NCBI GenBank assembly: GCA_039194665.1
Contig: JBCCVW010000064.1
Location: 1-21,020 of the forward strand
Source of the DNA: JABSQH01 sp039194665
GTDB taxonomy: Bacteria; Actinomycetota; Acidimicrobiia; Acidimicrobiales; Ilumatobacteraceae
DNA: 21,020 bases
Reading direction: 5' to 3'
In this document: positions 7,880 to 15,671 of the stretch, in pieces
Numbering within the stretch: the first letter of the stretch is position 1
Layout of the letters: each line of letters begins with the position of its first letter
Notes under the pieces: generated by a model
What the model saw: only the letters and a program-made list of their open reading frames with translations
Told to the model about the DNA's origin: nothing
Databases searched by the model: none
Position numbers and translations under genes: made by a program

Positions 7880-8704
7880 TCAGTTCCACACGCACAGAGC
7901 GCGGACCTCCACGCTCTCGCGCCGTGTGTCTGGGGTGGCGGCCACGTGCGGGTCGCGGAACGCCGAATGCGGCGTCCAGAACGGACGACCTTCGTCGGCG
8001 CACGCACTGTCGTAGGTGCGCAGGACGATCATCTCGTTCGATTGCATCGCCGGGAACGTGTACCAGCGGTCCGGCGCATCGCCCGCGGGGGGTCGCACGG
8101 CATAGATCTCGAAGTCGAGGCGGAGTCCGCCGTAGTACGGGATCACCTCAGCGATGAGACGCGACCGGTCGACACTCGTGGCGTCGCATACGGCGAGCGG
8201 CATGTCGGCCTGGGTGGGACCGGTGTTGCGCCAGCCCTGCACCACGGCGAGGCGGCTGGCGCTCGTGACGAGATCGCGGTCGAGCCCTTGGCTGGCGAGT
8301 AGCGGGTCGAGGAATTTGCGATACGGGCGGTCGTCTTCGGTGACCATCGGGCCGTAGTCGTCGGTGAAATCGGAATGCACGAACTCGATGGGGCCGTAGT
8401 CGGCGACGTCCGCAGCTGCCGCTTCGCTCCGGGCGATGAACGGAAACACCACCGCCGTGTCGCAGCCGACGTGCGTCCGCACGAACTCTCCGAACTCGGG
8501 CCGGACGACCTGATCAATCTGGCTCTGATCGGTCCAGTCGTCGACCGCGGACGGTGCGTCGACGAAGTCGAAACCGTGCCGTTCGAAGTCCCGTGGCGCC
8601 GATGGCGACCGACCGTCGAGCACGTCGCACTCGACCGGTACGACGTCGAGACCGCCGTGATACCTGAACGTCGCCCGACAGTACCGATCTCCACTTCGTC
8701 CCAC
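7880..8704 (-). CDS. CmcJ/NvfI-like 2-oxoglutarate/Fe(II) oxygenase
   Basis: Resembles the CmcJ/NvfI/AsaB (GA4-desaturase-like) family of non-haem iron oxygenases, used in beta-lactam and fungal secondary metabolism. From GTG 8704 the protein is 274 aa, normal for the family. Supporting marks are the HxD pair in FVHSDFTDDYG, the VQGWRNTGPT and MPLAVCDATSV stretches, YTFPAMQSNEMIVLRTYDS, and the distal His in TPHSAFRDP followed by RRESVEVRALCVW. An upstream extension to 8869 has no supported start and would overlap the divergent gene. GTG 8704 is preceded by TACCGT plus 6 nt, a leaderless arrangement. The true substrate cannot be inferred; bacterial copies outside cephamycin clusters are generally uncharacterised. 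Confidence 0.8.
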   Translation of the reverse strand: MGRSGDRYCRATFRYHGGLDVVPVECDVLDGRSPSAPRDFERHGFDFVDAPSAVDDWTDQSQIDQVVRPEFGEFVRTHVGCDTAVVFPFIARSEAAAADVADYGPIEFVHSDFTDDYGPMVTEDDRPYRKFLDPLLASQGLDRDLVTSASRLAVVQGWRNTGPTQADMPLAVCDATSVDRSRLIAEVIPYYGGLRLDFEIYAVRPPAGDAPDRWYTFPAMQSNEMIVLRTYDSACADEGRPFWTPHSAFRDPHVAATPDTRRESVEVRALCVWN

Positions 8705-8710
8705 GGTTCG

Positions 8711-8716
8711 ACGGTA
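8711..8716 (-). promoter_or_regulatory. Candidate -10 element (leaderless) for the CmcJ-like gene
   Basis: TACCGT on the minus strand fits TANNNT and is followed by 6 nt and then the GTG at 8704. With a 17-nt spacer the -35 would fall inside the neighbouring 18-bp palindrome, so that site could control this promoter. Confidence 0.45.
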
Positions 8717-8725
8717 ACGGGTGAT

Positions 8726-8743
8726 GGTGGGGATATCCCCACC
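8726..8743. repeat. Perfect 18-bp palindrome in a divergent promoter region, probable operator
   Basis: GGTGGGGATATCCCCACC is identical to its own reverse complement over 18 bp. It lies between divergent starts (GTG 8704 and ATG 8800). There is no T-tract or loop as expected for a terminator, so a dimeric transcription factor site is more likely. I do not recognise the cognate regulator. Confidence 0.75.
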
Positions 8744-8799
8744 GTGGAACGCCGGGCACCGCCACTGACAAACGCGGTGACGAAGCGCAGGATCGACGT

Positions 8800-9618
8800 A
8801 TGGACTCCCCGACCACGACCCAGCTTCCGCCGCCGGCCGACACCCCGCCGCTCCCCCCACCCCCGGCACCGCCTGCGCCGTCCGCGTCGCCCAGGCCCGG
8901 CCGCCGGGGGCGACACATCGCCGCGCTCATCGTCGGTTGCCTCCTGCTGATTCCCGGCCTCGGCAGCCTCGCCGGCGGGACCACCGCACTCGTCGCCCAG
9001 GGTGTCGCCACCGATGGCGACGGCTACTTCGTGGAGACGATCGACGGCATCGACGATCCCGGTGTTGCGGTCGCATCCGACGACCTGTGGGTGACCATCG
9101 ACGGCAAGGGCCACGACAACGATGCACCGCGCATCCTCGAATGGCTCGACGTCGACGTCCGGCTGCGTGTGGACAGTGCCGGCGAGCAACCGGTGTTCGC
9201 CGGCATCGCCCGCGCCGCCGACGTCGAGCGGTATCTCGACGGTGTCAGCTACGGACGCATCGTGGAGCTCGACGATGCCAGGGCGACCGTCGTCAGCGTT
9301 GACGGCTCGACGGGGATCTCCCCGCCGGGCGACCAGGACTTCTGGGTCGCATCGACGACCGGAACCGGCGAGCAAGAACTCGAATGGGACGTGCGCAGCG
9401 GAAGTTGGGCCGTCGTGGTGATGAACGCCGACGGGTCGCCGGGCATCGACGTGGATGTCGACGCGGGCATCCGCTCGGGAGCCATCACTCCGGTAGCGAT
9501 CACCCTGCTCATCGGCGGCGCACTGGCCACCGCTGGCGCCGTGTTCCTGATCGTGTTCGGGGCACGCGGCGAGCGTCGCCGAACGCCTACCGTTCCTGGA
9601 TCCGACTCGCCTTCCTGA
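8800..9618 (+). CDS. Conserved actinobacterial membrane protein, two transmembrane helices
   Basis: A 272-aa protein of unknown function. The N-terminus (1-35) is rich in Pro and Ser and probably cytoplasmic, followed by a basic patch and a membrane helix at about 40-65. Residues about 70-225 form an extracytoplasmic, Asp-rich beta-type domain with VFAGIARAADVERYLDGVSY, GDQDFWVASTTGTGEQELEWD and SWAVVVMNADGSPGIDV. A second helix at about 228-252 precedes a short basic tail. I recognise the FVGIAPTADVDRYL / WAVVVMNADGSPGV pattern from widely distributed actinobacterial hypothetical proteins, but no function is established. AGGA lies 8 nt before the ATG. The end of the gene overlaps the likely start of the methyltransferase. 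Confidence 0.85.
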   Translation: MDSPTTTQLPPPADTPPLPPPPAPPAPSASPRPGRRGRHIAALIVGCLLLIPGLGSLAGGTTALVAQGVATDGDGYFVETIDGIDDPGVAVASDDLWVTIDGKGHDNDAPRILEWLDVDVRLRVDSAGEQPVFAGIARAADVERYLDGVSYGRIVELDDARATVVSVDGSTGISPPGDQDFWVASTTGTGEQELEWDVRSGSWAVVVMNADGSPGIDVDVDAGIRSGAITPVAITLLIGGALATAGAVFLIVFGARGERRRTPTVPGSDSPS

Positions 9619-10595
9619 CCTCCGACTCGTCGAACCGGGTCTACGCCCGATCGGCTCCGGACCTCCTCGCCGCCGAGCTCGATGCGATCGGCGCAGCGCT
9701 CCACCACCAGCCGGGCGACATCACGACGATGTCGCTCGGCGGTGTCGCGTACGTGGTCGCCGACGTCGAGATGCTCGACGATCACGATCGCGTCGTCCTG
9801 TCCAACCTTTCTGCCGGGCGGGCGCTGTTCGAGCTGGAGTCCAACCGACGACTTCGGCCGATCGACCTGGCCGCGATCGCGGCCGTCCCCGACGACATCA
9901 TCACCATCCAGCGCTACGGGGGAAAGACCAACGAGCAATTCACCCACCTGCTGTTCAACGTGACCGTGTGCAACTCGCTCGCGGTCGCCCGTCGGACGAC
10001 ACGCCCGCGAGTGCTCGATCCCGTGGCCGGACGCGGCACCACCCTGAATCGGGCGCTCGTCGCCGGGTACGACGCCCTCGGCGTCGAGCGTTCGTCCAGC
10101 GACGTCGAGCACTACCGCACCTTTCTCACCACGTGGTTGCGCAACCATCGGATCAAACACCGCAGCGAGCGAGAACGGGTGCGTAAAGGGCCTGCCGCCG
10201 GCACCGAACGGTACTCGTGGTTCCTGCGCGACGGCCCGACGGCCACGATGATCACCGCCGATACGACGAACACCGATGTGGTGATCCCGGCCGGAAGCGT
10301 CGACGCGATCGTCGGCGACCTGCCCTATGGCGTACGCCATCGCTCTGCGGCTGCTGGCAGCGACGCCGAGCGATCACCCGGCGCTCTGGTCACCGACGCG
10401 CTCCCCGCGTGGCGACGCGTCCTCCGTCCGGGTGCCGCGGTCGGGTTGGCATGGAACACCAAGACGCTGCCGCGCGATGAGCTGCACCACATGCTCGTCG
10501 ATGCTGGACTCGAACCAATCGAGCTCGCCCGCAGCTTCGCCCACGAGGTCGACCGTTCGATCCATCGCGACCTCATCGTGGCCCGCGCCAGATGA
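9615..10595 (+). CDS. TRM11-like SAM-dependent methyltransferase, apparent CTG start
   Basis: A 326-aa Rossmann-type methyltransferase resembling N2-guanine tRNA methylases (TRM11/TrmG10 group). The SAM motif DPVAGRGTTLNRALVAGYDALGVE is near residues 134-157, and the catalytic-type motif DLPYG (variant of DPPYG/NPPY) is near 235. The preceding KTNEQFTHLLFNVTVCNS region also matches related actinobacterial proteins. The conserved-looking N-terminus (RLAFLTSDSSNRVYARSAP) lies upstream of the first usable ATG at 9729. Between the implausible ATG 9384, inside the previous gene, and 9729 the frame has no ATG, GTG or TTG. A CTG at 9615 overlaps the upstream stop as CTGA, the geometry of translational coupling. 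I therefore propose CTG 9615, without experimental support. The RNA or DNA target is unknown. Confidence 0.75.
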   Translation: MTSDSSNRVYARSAPDLLAAELDAIGAALHHQPGDITTMSLGGVAYVVADVEMLDDHDRVVLSNLSAGRALFELESNRRLRPIDLAAIAAVPDDIITIQRYGGKTNEQFTHLLFNVTVCNSLAVARRTTRPRVLDPVAGRGTTLNRALVAGYDALGVERSSSDVEHYRTFLTTWLRNHRIKHRSERERVRKGPAAGTERYSWFLRDGPTATMITADTTNTDVVIPAGSVDAIVGDLPYGVRHRSAAAGSDAERSPGALVTDALPAWRRVLRPGAAVGLAWNTKTLPRDELHHMLVDAGLEPIELARSFAHEVDRSIHRDLIVARAR

Positions 10596-10622
10596 CCCGC
10601 TGCGCCGGAACCTCGCGGATCG

Positions 10623-11624
10623 TCACACGTCGAGCCGGTAGACCTGGGCGGCCGTGCCGACGAACAGCGCGTGGCGCTCGCTGGCCGACATGCCGGCGGT
10701 GAGCTGCTTGCAGGCATTCCAGAACGTGCGGTACGAGAGCGATGCGCGATCGACCGGGAAGTTCGATTCGAACATGCAGCGATCGGCGCCAAAGCACTCG
10801 ATGGTGTGCTCGTAGTAGCGACGCTGGGCATCGAGGAACTCCGTCGAGGTTGGCGGCCGCTCGGCGGTGTGGAAGCCGAAGCCGTTGTCGGGCATCGCCA
10901 ACCCGCCGACTTTGGCGACCACGTTCGGGCACGCCGCGAGCGCTTCGATGTCGGCACGCCACGATTCGAAGATCTCGTCACGCCGACCGGCGAACGACCC
11001 GGCGCCGAGCGGGGTACCGAAGTGGTCGAGGACCATCGTGGTGCCCGGCGTGGCCCGTGCGAGATCGAGGAACTCGTCGTTCTGGTAGTGGTAGTGCCAC
11101 GAGTCGTAGGTCAGGCCGCGTGCGCCCAGACGGCGCACGCCGCGGCGGAACGCCGGATCGGTCGACAACCCCTCGGGCGCTCCGCCTGGGATGGTCAGCG
11201 CTCCCGGTTCGGTCGCCCGCGACAGCGCATGGCGAATGCCCCGGAACCGTCCCCCTGCTGCGATTTCGTGGGCGTCGAGGACGTCGTCGAGGGCGTCGTC
11301 ACGCAGGTCGGCACTGGCGACGATGCCGCGGATCAGTGGTGGGTCGTCGCGCTCGGCCTCGCGGGCGACGAACTCGGTTTCGCCGACGGGAGCGAAGCGT
11401 GGTTCACCGCTCGCACGGTACGCCGCGCCGCACTCGACGAACACCGTGGCGATCACGTGGTGGCCATCGCCGACATCGGCGTGTAGGTCGTCGAGCCCAT
11501 ACGGCATGCCACCGCCGGGCGGCCACAGGTGGTGGTGAGGGTCGACGATGGGCAGTGCTGGCTCGATGACGTCTTCGATCACCTGATTCAGCCATGCGTC
11601 AGCCACCAGCACATCATGGACCAT
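10623..11624 (-). CDS. Amidohydrolase-2 family metal-dependent hydrolase
   Basis: A 333-aa TIM-barrel protein of the amidohydrolase-2 group. It begins with a ligand-containing motif IVDPHHHLW (about residues 25-33), then VFVECGAAYR, GIVASADL and FRGIRHALS. A barrel strand MVLDHFGTP follows, and the terminal FESNFPVDR is characteristic of the subgroup that includes predicted lactonases of sugar or aromatic pathways. I choose ATG 11624, which has GGAGG 11 nt upstream and overlaps the previous stop by 11 bp. ATG 11663 would add 13 residues and a 50-bp overlap. It is the last gene of the minus-strand lipid/acyl operon and ends 27 bp from the convergent methyltransferase stop. The substrate is unknown; the link to the acyltransferase genes is by position only. 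Confidence 0.83.
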   Translation of the reverse strand: MVHDVLVADAWLNQVIEDVIEPALPIVDPHHHLWPPGGGMPYGLDDLHADVGDGHHVIATVFVECGAAYRASGEPRFAPVGETEFVAREAERDDPPLIRGIVASADLRDDALDDVLDAHEIAAGGRFRGIRHALSRATEPGALTIPGGAPEGLSTDPAFRRGVRRLGARGLTYDSWHYHYQNDEFLDLARATPGTTMVLDHFGTPLGAGSFAGRRDEIFESWRADIEALAACPNVVAKVGGLAMPDNGFGFHTAERPPTSTEFLDAQRRYYEHTIECFGADRCMFESNFPVDRASLSYRTFWNACKQLTAGMSASERHALFVGTAAQVYRLDV

Positions 11625-12120
11625 CTCGCTGACTGCCTCCGTGAGGGGCGAAGATGTCGACATCGTCGGGGACCATCGGGTCGCTCGATGAGGTCGCCGC
11701 CTCGGTCGGCCCGAAGGCCTCCACCACCCAGTCGAGGAGTTCGTCGTCGATGTGCTCAACGCTCGTGACGTTGAACACGTGGTAATGGCGCGCCCCCTGG
11801 GACGCGACCTTGCGCGAGATCCGATCGGTGTCGAGCTTGCGCCCCAGGGTGACACCGACGGCCACCCACTGCTTCATCGGCGTGATCATGCAGAACATCG
11901 CGTCGCGCTTGAGCAACACGCCCTTCGAGATCGGGTCGATGATCAGCTCGTCGTCGTGGTCGACTGTCCGAATCGTGTCGACGATGCGTTCGAACACCGG
12001 CCTCGTCAGCGGATGCGCAGACGCCAACAGTTCGTCGAGGCCGACACCGGGCGTGCATACGTGGCTCCGGCCGCGTGCACCGAACGAGCGCTCACAGCTC
12101 GGACACGTCCATGCGGCCAT
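11614..12120 (-). CDS. DUF5655-domain protein with N-terminal zinc-finger-like motif
   Basis: A 168-aa protein of unknown function. The N-terminus has WTCPSCERSFGARGRSHVC, a Cys2-His-Cys pattern that could bind zinc. It is followed by a domain resembling DUF5655, a family I know as uncharacterised and related to DUF1801-like folds. Support comes from the central SKGVLLKRDAMFCMITPMKQW stretch, VGVTLGRKL, and HYHVFNVTSVEHIDDELLDWVVEAF. The C-terminal 25 residues are Ser- and Asp-rich and overlap the next gene. ATG 12120 lies 7 nt after the acyltransferase stop, and the Shine-Dalgarno sequence is weak, so it probably relies on upstream translation. A role cannot be assigned. Confidence 0.8.
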   Translation of the reverse strand: MAAWTCPSCERSFGARGRSHVCTPGVGLDELLASAHPLTRPVFERIVDTIRTVDHDDELIIDPISKGVLLKRDAMFCMITPMKQWVAVGVTLGRKLDTDRISRKVASQGARHYHVFNVTSVEHIDDELLDWVVEAFGPTEAATSSSDPMVPDDVDIFAPHGGSQRDGP

Positions 12121-12127
12121 ACGCCGA

Positions 12128-13564
12128 TCAGCTGGCGCGCTTGCGGCGCCCGGACCGCCGTTGCCGTGACCGGCTCACGCGGTGCAGCTCTTCGAGTTCG
12201 ATCTCGAAGCGGTCGGCGAGCATGCGCAGGTCGGGCACCAGATCACGGTCGGCGACGAGGGTGAGGTCGACGCGGTCGTCGTGGGAGATGGCGCTGATCG
12301 ACAAACCGATGCCATCGACGATCGGCACCATGGCGTGCTCCCGCACGATGGGATGACCGGCGATCGGCCCCTCGTCGCGTCCGGGGATGTTCACCACGTA
12401 CACGTTGAACGGCGGCAGCAGCCGCAAGCCTGCACCGGTCGTGACGAGCAACCGCGCCGCCGTGCCCGCAAGCGCCGATGGCGGCTCGGAGCGGAGCGCA
12501 ATGTCGCTGGCCGACTTTGGATCGATATCCATCGTGAGCTGCGACATTGCGTCACTCACGTCGGCCAGCCGCTGCAACGCATCGTGGCGGTGCGTGGCCA
12601 GGGGCACCAACGCCGCGCCGAGTTCGTCGTCGCCGTCGCCGTCGACGAGCAGCGGTGTGAGCGCTACGAGGGGTTCGGAGGGCAGCTCGTCGTTGAGCAC
12701 CATCCAGTGACGCAGTGCGCCGCTGATCACGGTGAGCAGCACGTCGTGGAATCGAACCTCGCGCATCCGGTGGATGTCGCGTAGGCGGTCGAGCGGCAGG
12801 GTGACACGGGCCACGCGGCGGTGTGCGCTCACCGTGCGGTTGAACGACACCCGGGGTACTGCGCGGTCGTTGCGCGCCAGCTCGATCGGGTGCGAACGGG
12901 AACGGGCCGACGCCAGCACGAGGCGCGAGACCTCGCCCAGCAATGGCACGCGCGAGATGCCGCCGAGCACATGGCGGGCGGCACGAGCGGGGCTTCTGCC
13001 GAGCGACCATGCGGCCTTGACGAGCAGCTCGCTGTCGGTGGGCACCATGTCGGGTTGCCAGCGCGCCGGGCGGGCCTGATCGAGGTCGGTTGGCGTGCCC
13101 GCGAGCACTGGGGCGAGTGGACCGAGCGGACCGAGCTCCTCGATGAGCACGATGTGCACCTTGACGAAGATGTTGGTCGGCCCGTCCGGGTTCTCGATGA
13201 GGTACAGCTCCCACAACGGTCGGTTGCGATCGAGGGGTCGCTCGTGCAAGCGTGCGAGCAACTGCTCCAGCGCATGCGGGTCGGACGAGCCCGGCACGGC
13301 GAGATGGCGGATGTGGTAGTCGAGATCGAAGTGCGGGTCTTCGATCCACCACGGGTCGTCGAGGCCGAGCGGCACCTCGACAACTCGGCGGCGGAGGCCA
13401 ACCACGAGGTGCAGGCTCGACTCGATCGCGGCGCGCAGTCGATCGAGCGTGATGCGCTCGCCGTCGCGGTTGTCGTCCAGCTCGAGGACGAGCGACTGGT
13501 GACCGAGATTGGTCACACTCTCGGCGGCGAGCAGTTCGGATTCAGACGGCGACAGCTGGTGCAT
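12128..13564 (-). CDS. WS/DGAT-family acyltransferase with degenerate active-site motif
   Basis: Related to wax ester synthase/diacylglycerol acyltransferases, which join acyl-CoA to fatty alcohols or diacylglycerol at the membrane or lipid bodies. The 478-aa protein has the family's overall layout. The N-terminal half has PWWIEDPHFDLDYHIRH, LARLHERPLDRNRPLWELYLIE. The C-terminal half has RFHDVLLTVISGALRHW, NVYVVNIPGRDEGP and VDGIGLSISAISHDDRVDLTLVADRDLVPD. The catalytic motif HHxxxDG, expected near residues 137-143, reads HIVLIEE: the second (catalytic) His, the Asp and the Gly are all replaced. Activity as an acyltransferase is therefore doubtful. AGAGGA lies 9 nt before ATG 13564. The start overlaps the upstream hydrolase gene by 23 bp. 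The extended frame to 13705 is not supported. Confidence 0.85.
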   Translation of the reverse strand: MHQLSPSESELLAAESVTNLGHQSLVLELDDNRDGERITLDRLRAAIESSLHLVVGLRRRVVEVPLGLDDPWWIEDPHFDLDYHIRHLAVPGSSDPHALEQLLARLHERPLDRNRPLWELYLIENPDGPTNIFVKVHIVLIEELGPLGPLAPVLAGTPTDLDQARPARWQPDMVPTDSELLVKAAWSLGRSPARAARHVLGGISRVPLLGEVSRLVLASARSRSHPIELARNDRAVPRVSFNRTVSAHRRVARVTLPLDRLRDIHRMREVRFHDVLLTVISGALRHWMVLNDELPSEPLVALTPLLVDGDGDDELGAALVPLATHRHDALQRLADVSDAMSQLTMDIDPKSASDIALRSEPPSALAGTAARLLVTTGAGLRLLPPFNVYVVNIPGRDEGPIAGHPIVREHAMVPIVDGIGLSISAISHDDRVDLTLVADRDLVPDLRMLADRFEIELEELHRVSRSRQRRSGRRKRAS

Positions 13565-14378
13565 CGGGGAGGTCCTCTGGGTCGTCGCGGTGGGTCGCTG
13601 ATGTGGGTTCCGGCACCGATTCGCGCGATGGGTACCACCAGCGCAGATGAGCCGCCGGGGCGAACGGGCGCCATTCATCGGGCCGCTGTGCGAGTCGCTC
13701 GGCAACGAGGTACATCACCGACGGATTGGCACCGAGGCCGCAGTGTGTACCGCGCACCTGCACCGCCTCTGCGTATGGCCGCACGGTTTGGCGACACAGA
13801 TCGCCCGGTACGACGCCGTCGGCCTTCGTCCAGACAGTTGTCGACGGAACGGGAATGCGATCGATGTCGATGCGGCGCGGCGTCGGCAGGAAGAAGTGAC
13901 CGGCGATCTCCTGCAACAGCCCGATATTGGTCTCGGTGTGGTGGAGACGGATCGGTGAGCCGAGGCTGATCACTTGACCGACCAACTCGCGGCGGTGTTG
14001 AGCGAGCACTCGGCCGATGATGCCACCGGCGCTCCAGCCGACGATGTCGATGGTCGAACCGTGCTTGTGCGCCATCTCCTGCAGCAATCGGTCGACGCCG
14101 GCCGCAATGTGGTCGGCGACGCCCACATTGAGCCCGAGGCCCCATCCCTGCGGGCGATGGCCGAGTGCTTTGAGGAACGCGCGGAGTGGGACAGTGGTGA
14201 TGTCGCCGGTGACGAAACCAGGGAGCACGAGCACCGGCCGGGAGCCGCCGTTTGGCGCCGCAGCTGCCGCGACCGCGGCGCCAGGCACCGTGGCGAACAA
14301 CTCAGGCAGCGTGAGTAGCTCGCGCGCCAGCGGCTTGGCCTGTGGCCCGTCGCCGGGCGCGCCCTCACCGTTGCTCAT
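13542..14378 (-). CDS. Alpha/beta hydrolase (lipase/esterase-like)
   Basis: A 278-aa serine hydrolase of the alpha/beta fold. The first strand and oxyanion region read PVLVLPGFVTGDITTVPLRAFL. The nucleophile elbow GWSAGG puts Ser near residue 115 (GxSxG). A candidate acid lies in TKADGVVP, and the His is in VRGTHCGLG near 211. The surrounding GWGLGLNVG and QVISLGSPIRLHHTE stretches are typical of actinobacterial lipase-like proteins that neighbour WS/DGAT genes. A strong GGGAGGT lies 7 nt before ATG 14378, which decides the start over one six codons upstream. The gene overlaps the acyltransferase by 23 bp, indicating shared expression and a plausible role in ester or lipid turnover; that role is inference. 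No cleavable signal peptide is evident. Confidence 0.85.
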   Translation of the reverse strand: MSNGEGAPGDGPQAKPLARELLTLPELFATVPGAAVAAAAAPNGGSRPVLVLPGFVTGDITTVPLRAFLKALGHRPQGWGLGLNVGVADHIAAGVDRLLQEMAHKHGSTIDIVGWSAGGIIGRVLAQHRRELVGQVISLGSPIRLHHTETNIGLLQEIAGHFFLPTPRRIDIDRIPVPSTTVWTKADGVVPGDLCRQTVRPYAEAVQVRGTHCGLGANPSVMYLVAERLAQRPDEWRPFAPAAHLRWWYPSRESVPEPTSATHRDDPEDLPDAPAVAV

Positions 14379-14438
14379 CACCGCGACCTCCCTCAACGTC
14401 AGTCTGGCCGATGAAGCGACCGGGACCCAAGGTTTGCG

Positions 14439-15671
14439 TCAGGTAGCGGGTTGTTTGACCAGCTCAGCGGCCTTCCAGACGTGGGTCACATGCTCGGGCA
14501 CACCGAAGATCGACGGGTCGTCGAGCGGGCTCGCGTCGAGAGCGATCACGTCGGCATCGAACCCCAGCTGCAGCTGGCCACTGCGCGGCGCCTGCGGTCC
14601 GAGGGTTTCGGGACCGTTGGCGGTGGCCGCCTCGATGGCGTCGAGGATCGGCAACCCGGCCTCGTGCAACAGGCGGATCTCCTCGCCTGCACGGCCGTAA
14701 GTGGCACCCGACACAAAGATGTCGCAGCCGGCGGCGATGCGTACGCCCTTGGCGATGGCGATCTTCATCGCCTGCTCGTGCTCGCCGGCGACCATCTGCA
14801 GCTTGGTGTAGGCGTAGGGCGGCATCGTGTCTTCGTGGCGGAGCAGGTTGTCGATCACGAAGCGGGTCGGCACGAGCATTGCGCCGCTGGCCACCATGGC
14901 GTCGGCCGCCTCCTCGTCGAGATAGCTCCCGTGCTCGATCGTGTGGCAGCCGGCACGCAGCGCCGCCATGATGCCCGGCTTGCCGTGGCAGTGGGCCGCC
15001 ACGATGCGCTCGGCGCGACCCGCCTCGGCGACGATCGCCGACAGCTCCTCGTCGGAGAACTGCTGGTGGATCGGATGGTCGACCTCGCTCATGACCCCAC
15101 CCGAGGCACAGATCTTGATCAGCTTGGCGTTCGATCGCAGGTTCATGCGCACCGCACGCAGCACTTCGGGTACGCCATCGCACAGAGCCGAGAAGCCGGT
15201 GGCCTCGCTCATCGTGTGCACGCAGTCGAGCGGAAAGCGGTGGACGTCGCCATGGCCGCCCGTGGTGGACAGGATGCGGCCGGCGGCATGGACGTGCGGC
15301 CCGACAACTCGGCCCTCGGCGAACACGGGCGCCAATTGCAGACCGAGTCCACCGACATCGCGGGCGCTGGTGACACCGCCATCGACCAGCGCCGCAGCAT
15401 CGGCCACGGCGCGGCCTGCGGCGGTCACCGGATGTTCGGTGAGCATCCGCTCCACGTCGGGAGTGGCGGTGCCGACGAAGTGCACGTGGCAGTCCCACAG
15501 CCCGGGCATCACGGTGGCAACCTCGGTGACGCGGTCGACACTCGTCGGCGGAGGCGCCTCGTCGGCCGGGCCGGCGTAGCTGACGCGGCGGTCGTCGAGG
15601 ACGACGACACCTCGTTCGATCGGTTCGCCGCGTCCGGGGATCAGCAGATCAGCGCGTATGTGTTCAGCCAT
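14439..15671 (-). CDS. Metal-dependent amidohydrolase (imidazolonepropionase/prolidase-like)
   Basis: A 410-aa member of the amidohydrolase superfamily with an apparently complete binuclear metal site, expected to cleave amide or peptide-type bonds in the cytoplasm. The HxH pair is in MPGLWDCHVHF (about 60-64). A Lys in KLIKICASGGV near 184 is placed to be the carboxylated metal bridge. His ligands follow in AAHCHG and TIEHGSYLD, and the catalytic Asp is in AAGCDIF. The C-terminal beta-domain GFDADVIALDASPLDDP matches the family. I use ATG 15671, which overlaps the SRPBCC stop by 8 bp and has a GGGGG run ahead, rather than a start six codons upstream. It closes the ArsR-controlled operon, so its substrate may be linked to the signal sensed by that regulator. 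Confidence 0.87.
   Translation of the reverse strand: MAEHIRADLLIPGRGEPIERGVVVLDDRRVSYAGPADEAPPPTSVDRVTEVATVMPGLWDCHVHFVGTATPDVERMLTEHPVTAAGRAVADAAALVDGGVTSARDVGGLGLQLAPVFAEGRVVGPHVHAAGRILSTTGGHGDVHRFPLDCVHTMSEATGFSALCDGVPEVLRAVRMNLRSNAKLIKICASGGVMSEVDHPIHQQFSDEELSAIVAEAGRAERIVAAHCHGKPGIMAALRAGCHTIEHGSYLDEEAADAMVASGAMLVPTRFVIDNLLRHEDTMPPYAYTKLQMVAGEHEQAMKIAIAKGVRIAAGCDIFVSGATYGRAGEEIRLLHEAGLPILDAIEAATANGPETLGPQAPRSGQLQLGFDADVIALDASPLDDPSIFGVPEHVTHVWKAAELVKQPAT

Noticed and set aside
7144..8157. 337-codon plus-strand frame over the amidohydrolase and CmcJ-like genes
   Set aside because: Antisense shadow; no family resemblance and no promoter or ribosome site.
8726..8743. 18-bp palindrome considered as an intrinsic terminator
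   Set aside because: It has no loop and no T-tract, and lies between two divergent start codons, where an operator is more sensible.
8143..9375. 410-codon minus-strand frame over the CmcJ-like and membrane-protein genes
   Set aside because: It spans two real genes on alternate frames and contains no recognisable domain.
9249..10340. 363-codon minus-strand frame opposite the methyltransferase
   Set aside because: Antisense to the SAM-binding motif region; Gly/Arg/Val-rich composition typical of a shadow frame.
12821..13969. 382-codon plus-strand frame opposite the acyltransferase and hydrolase
   Set aside because: Antisense shadow without conserved features.
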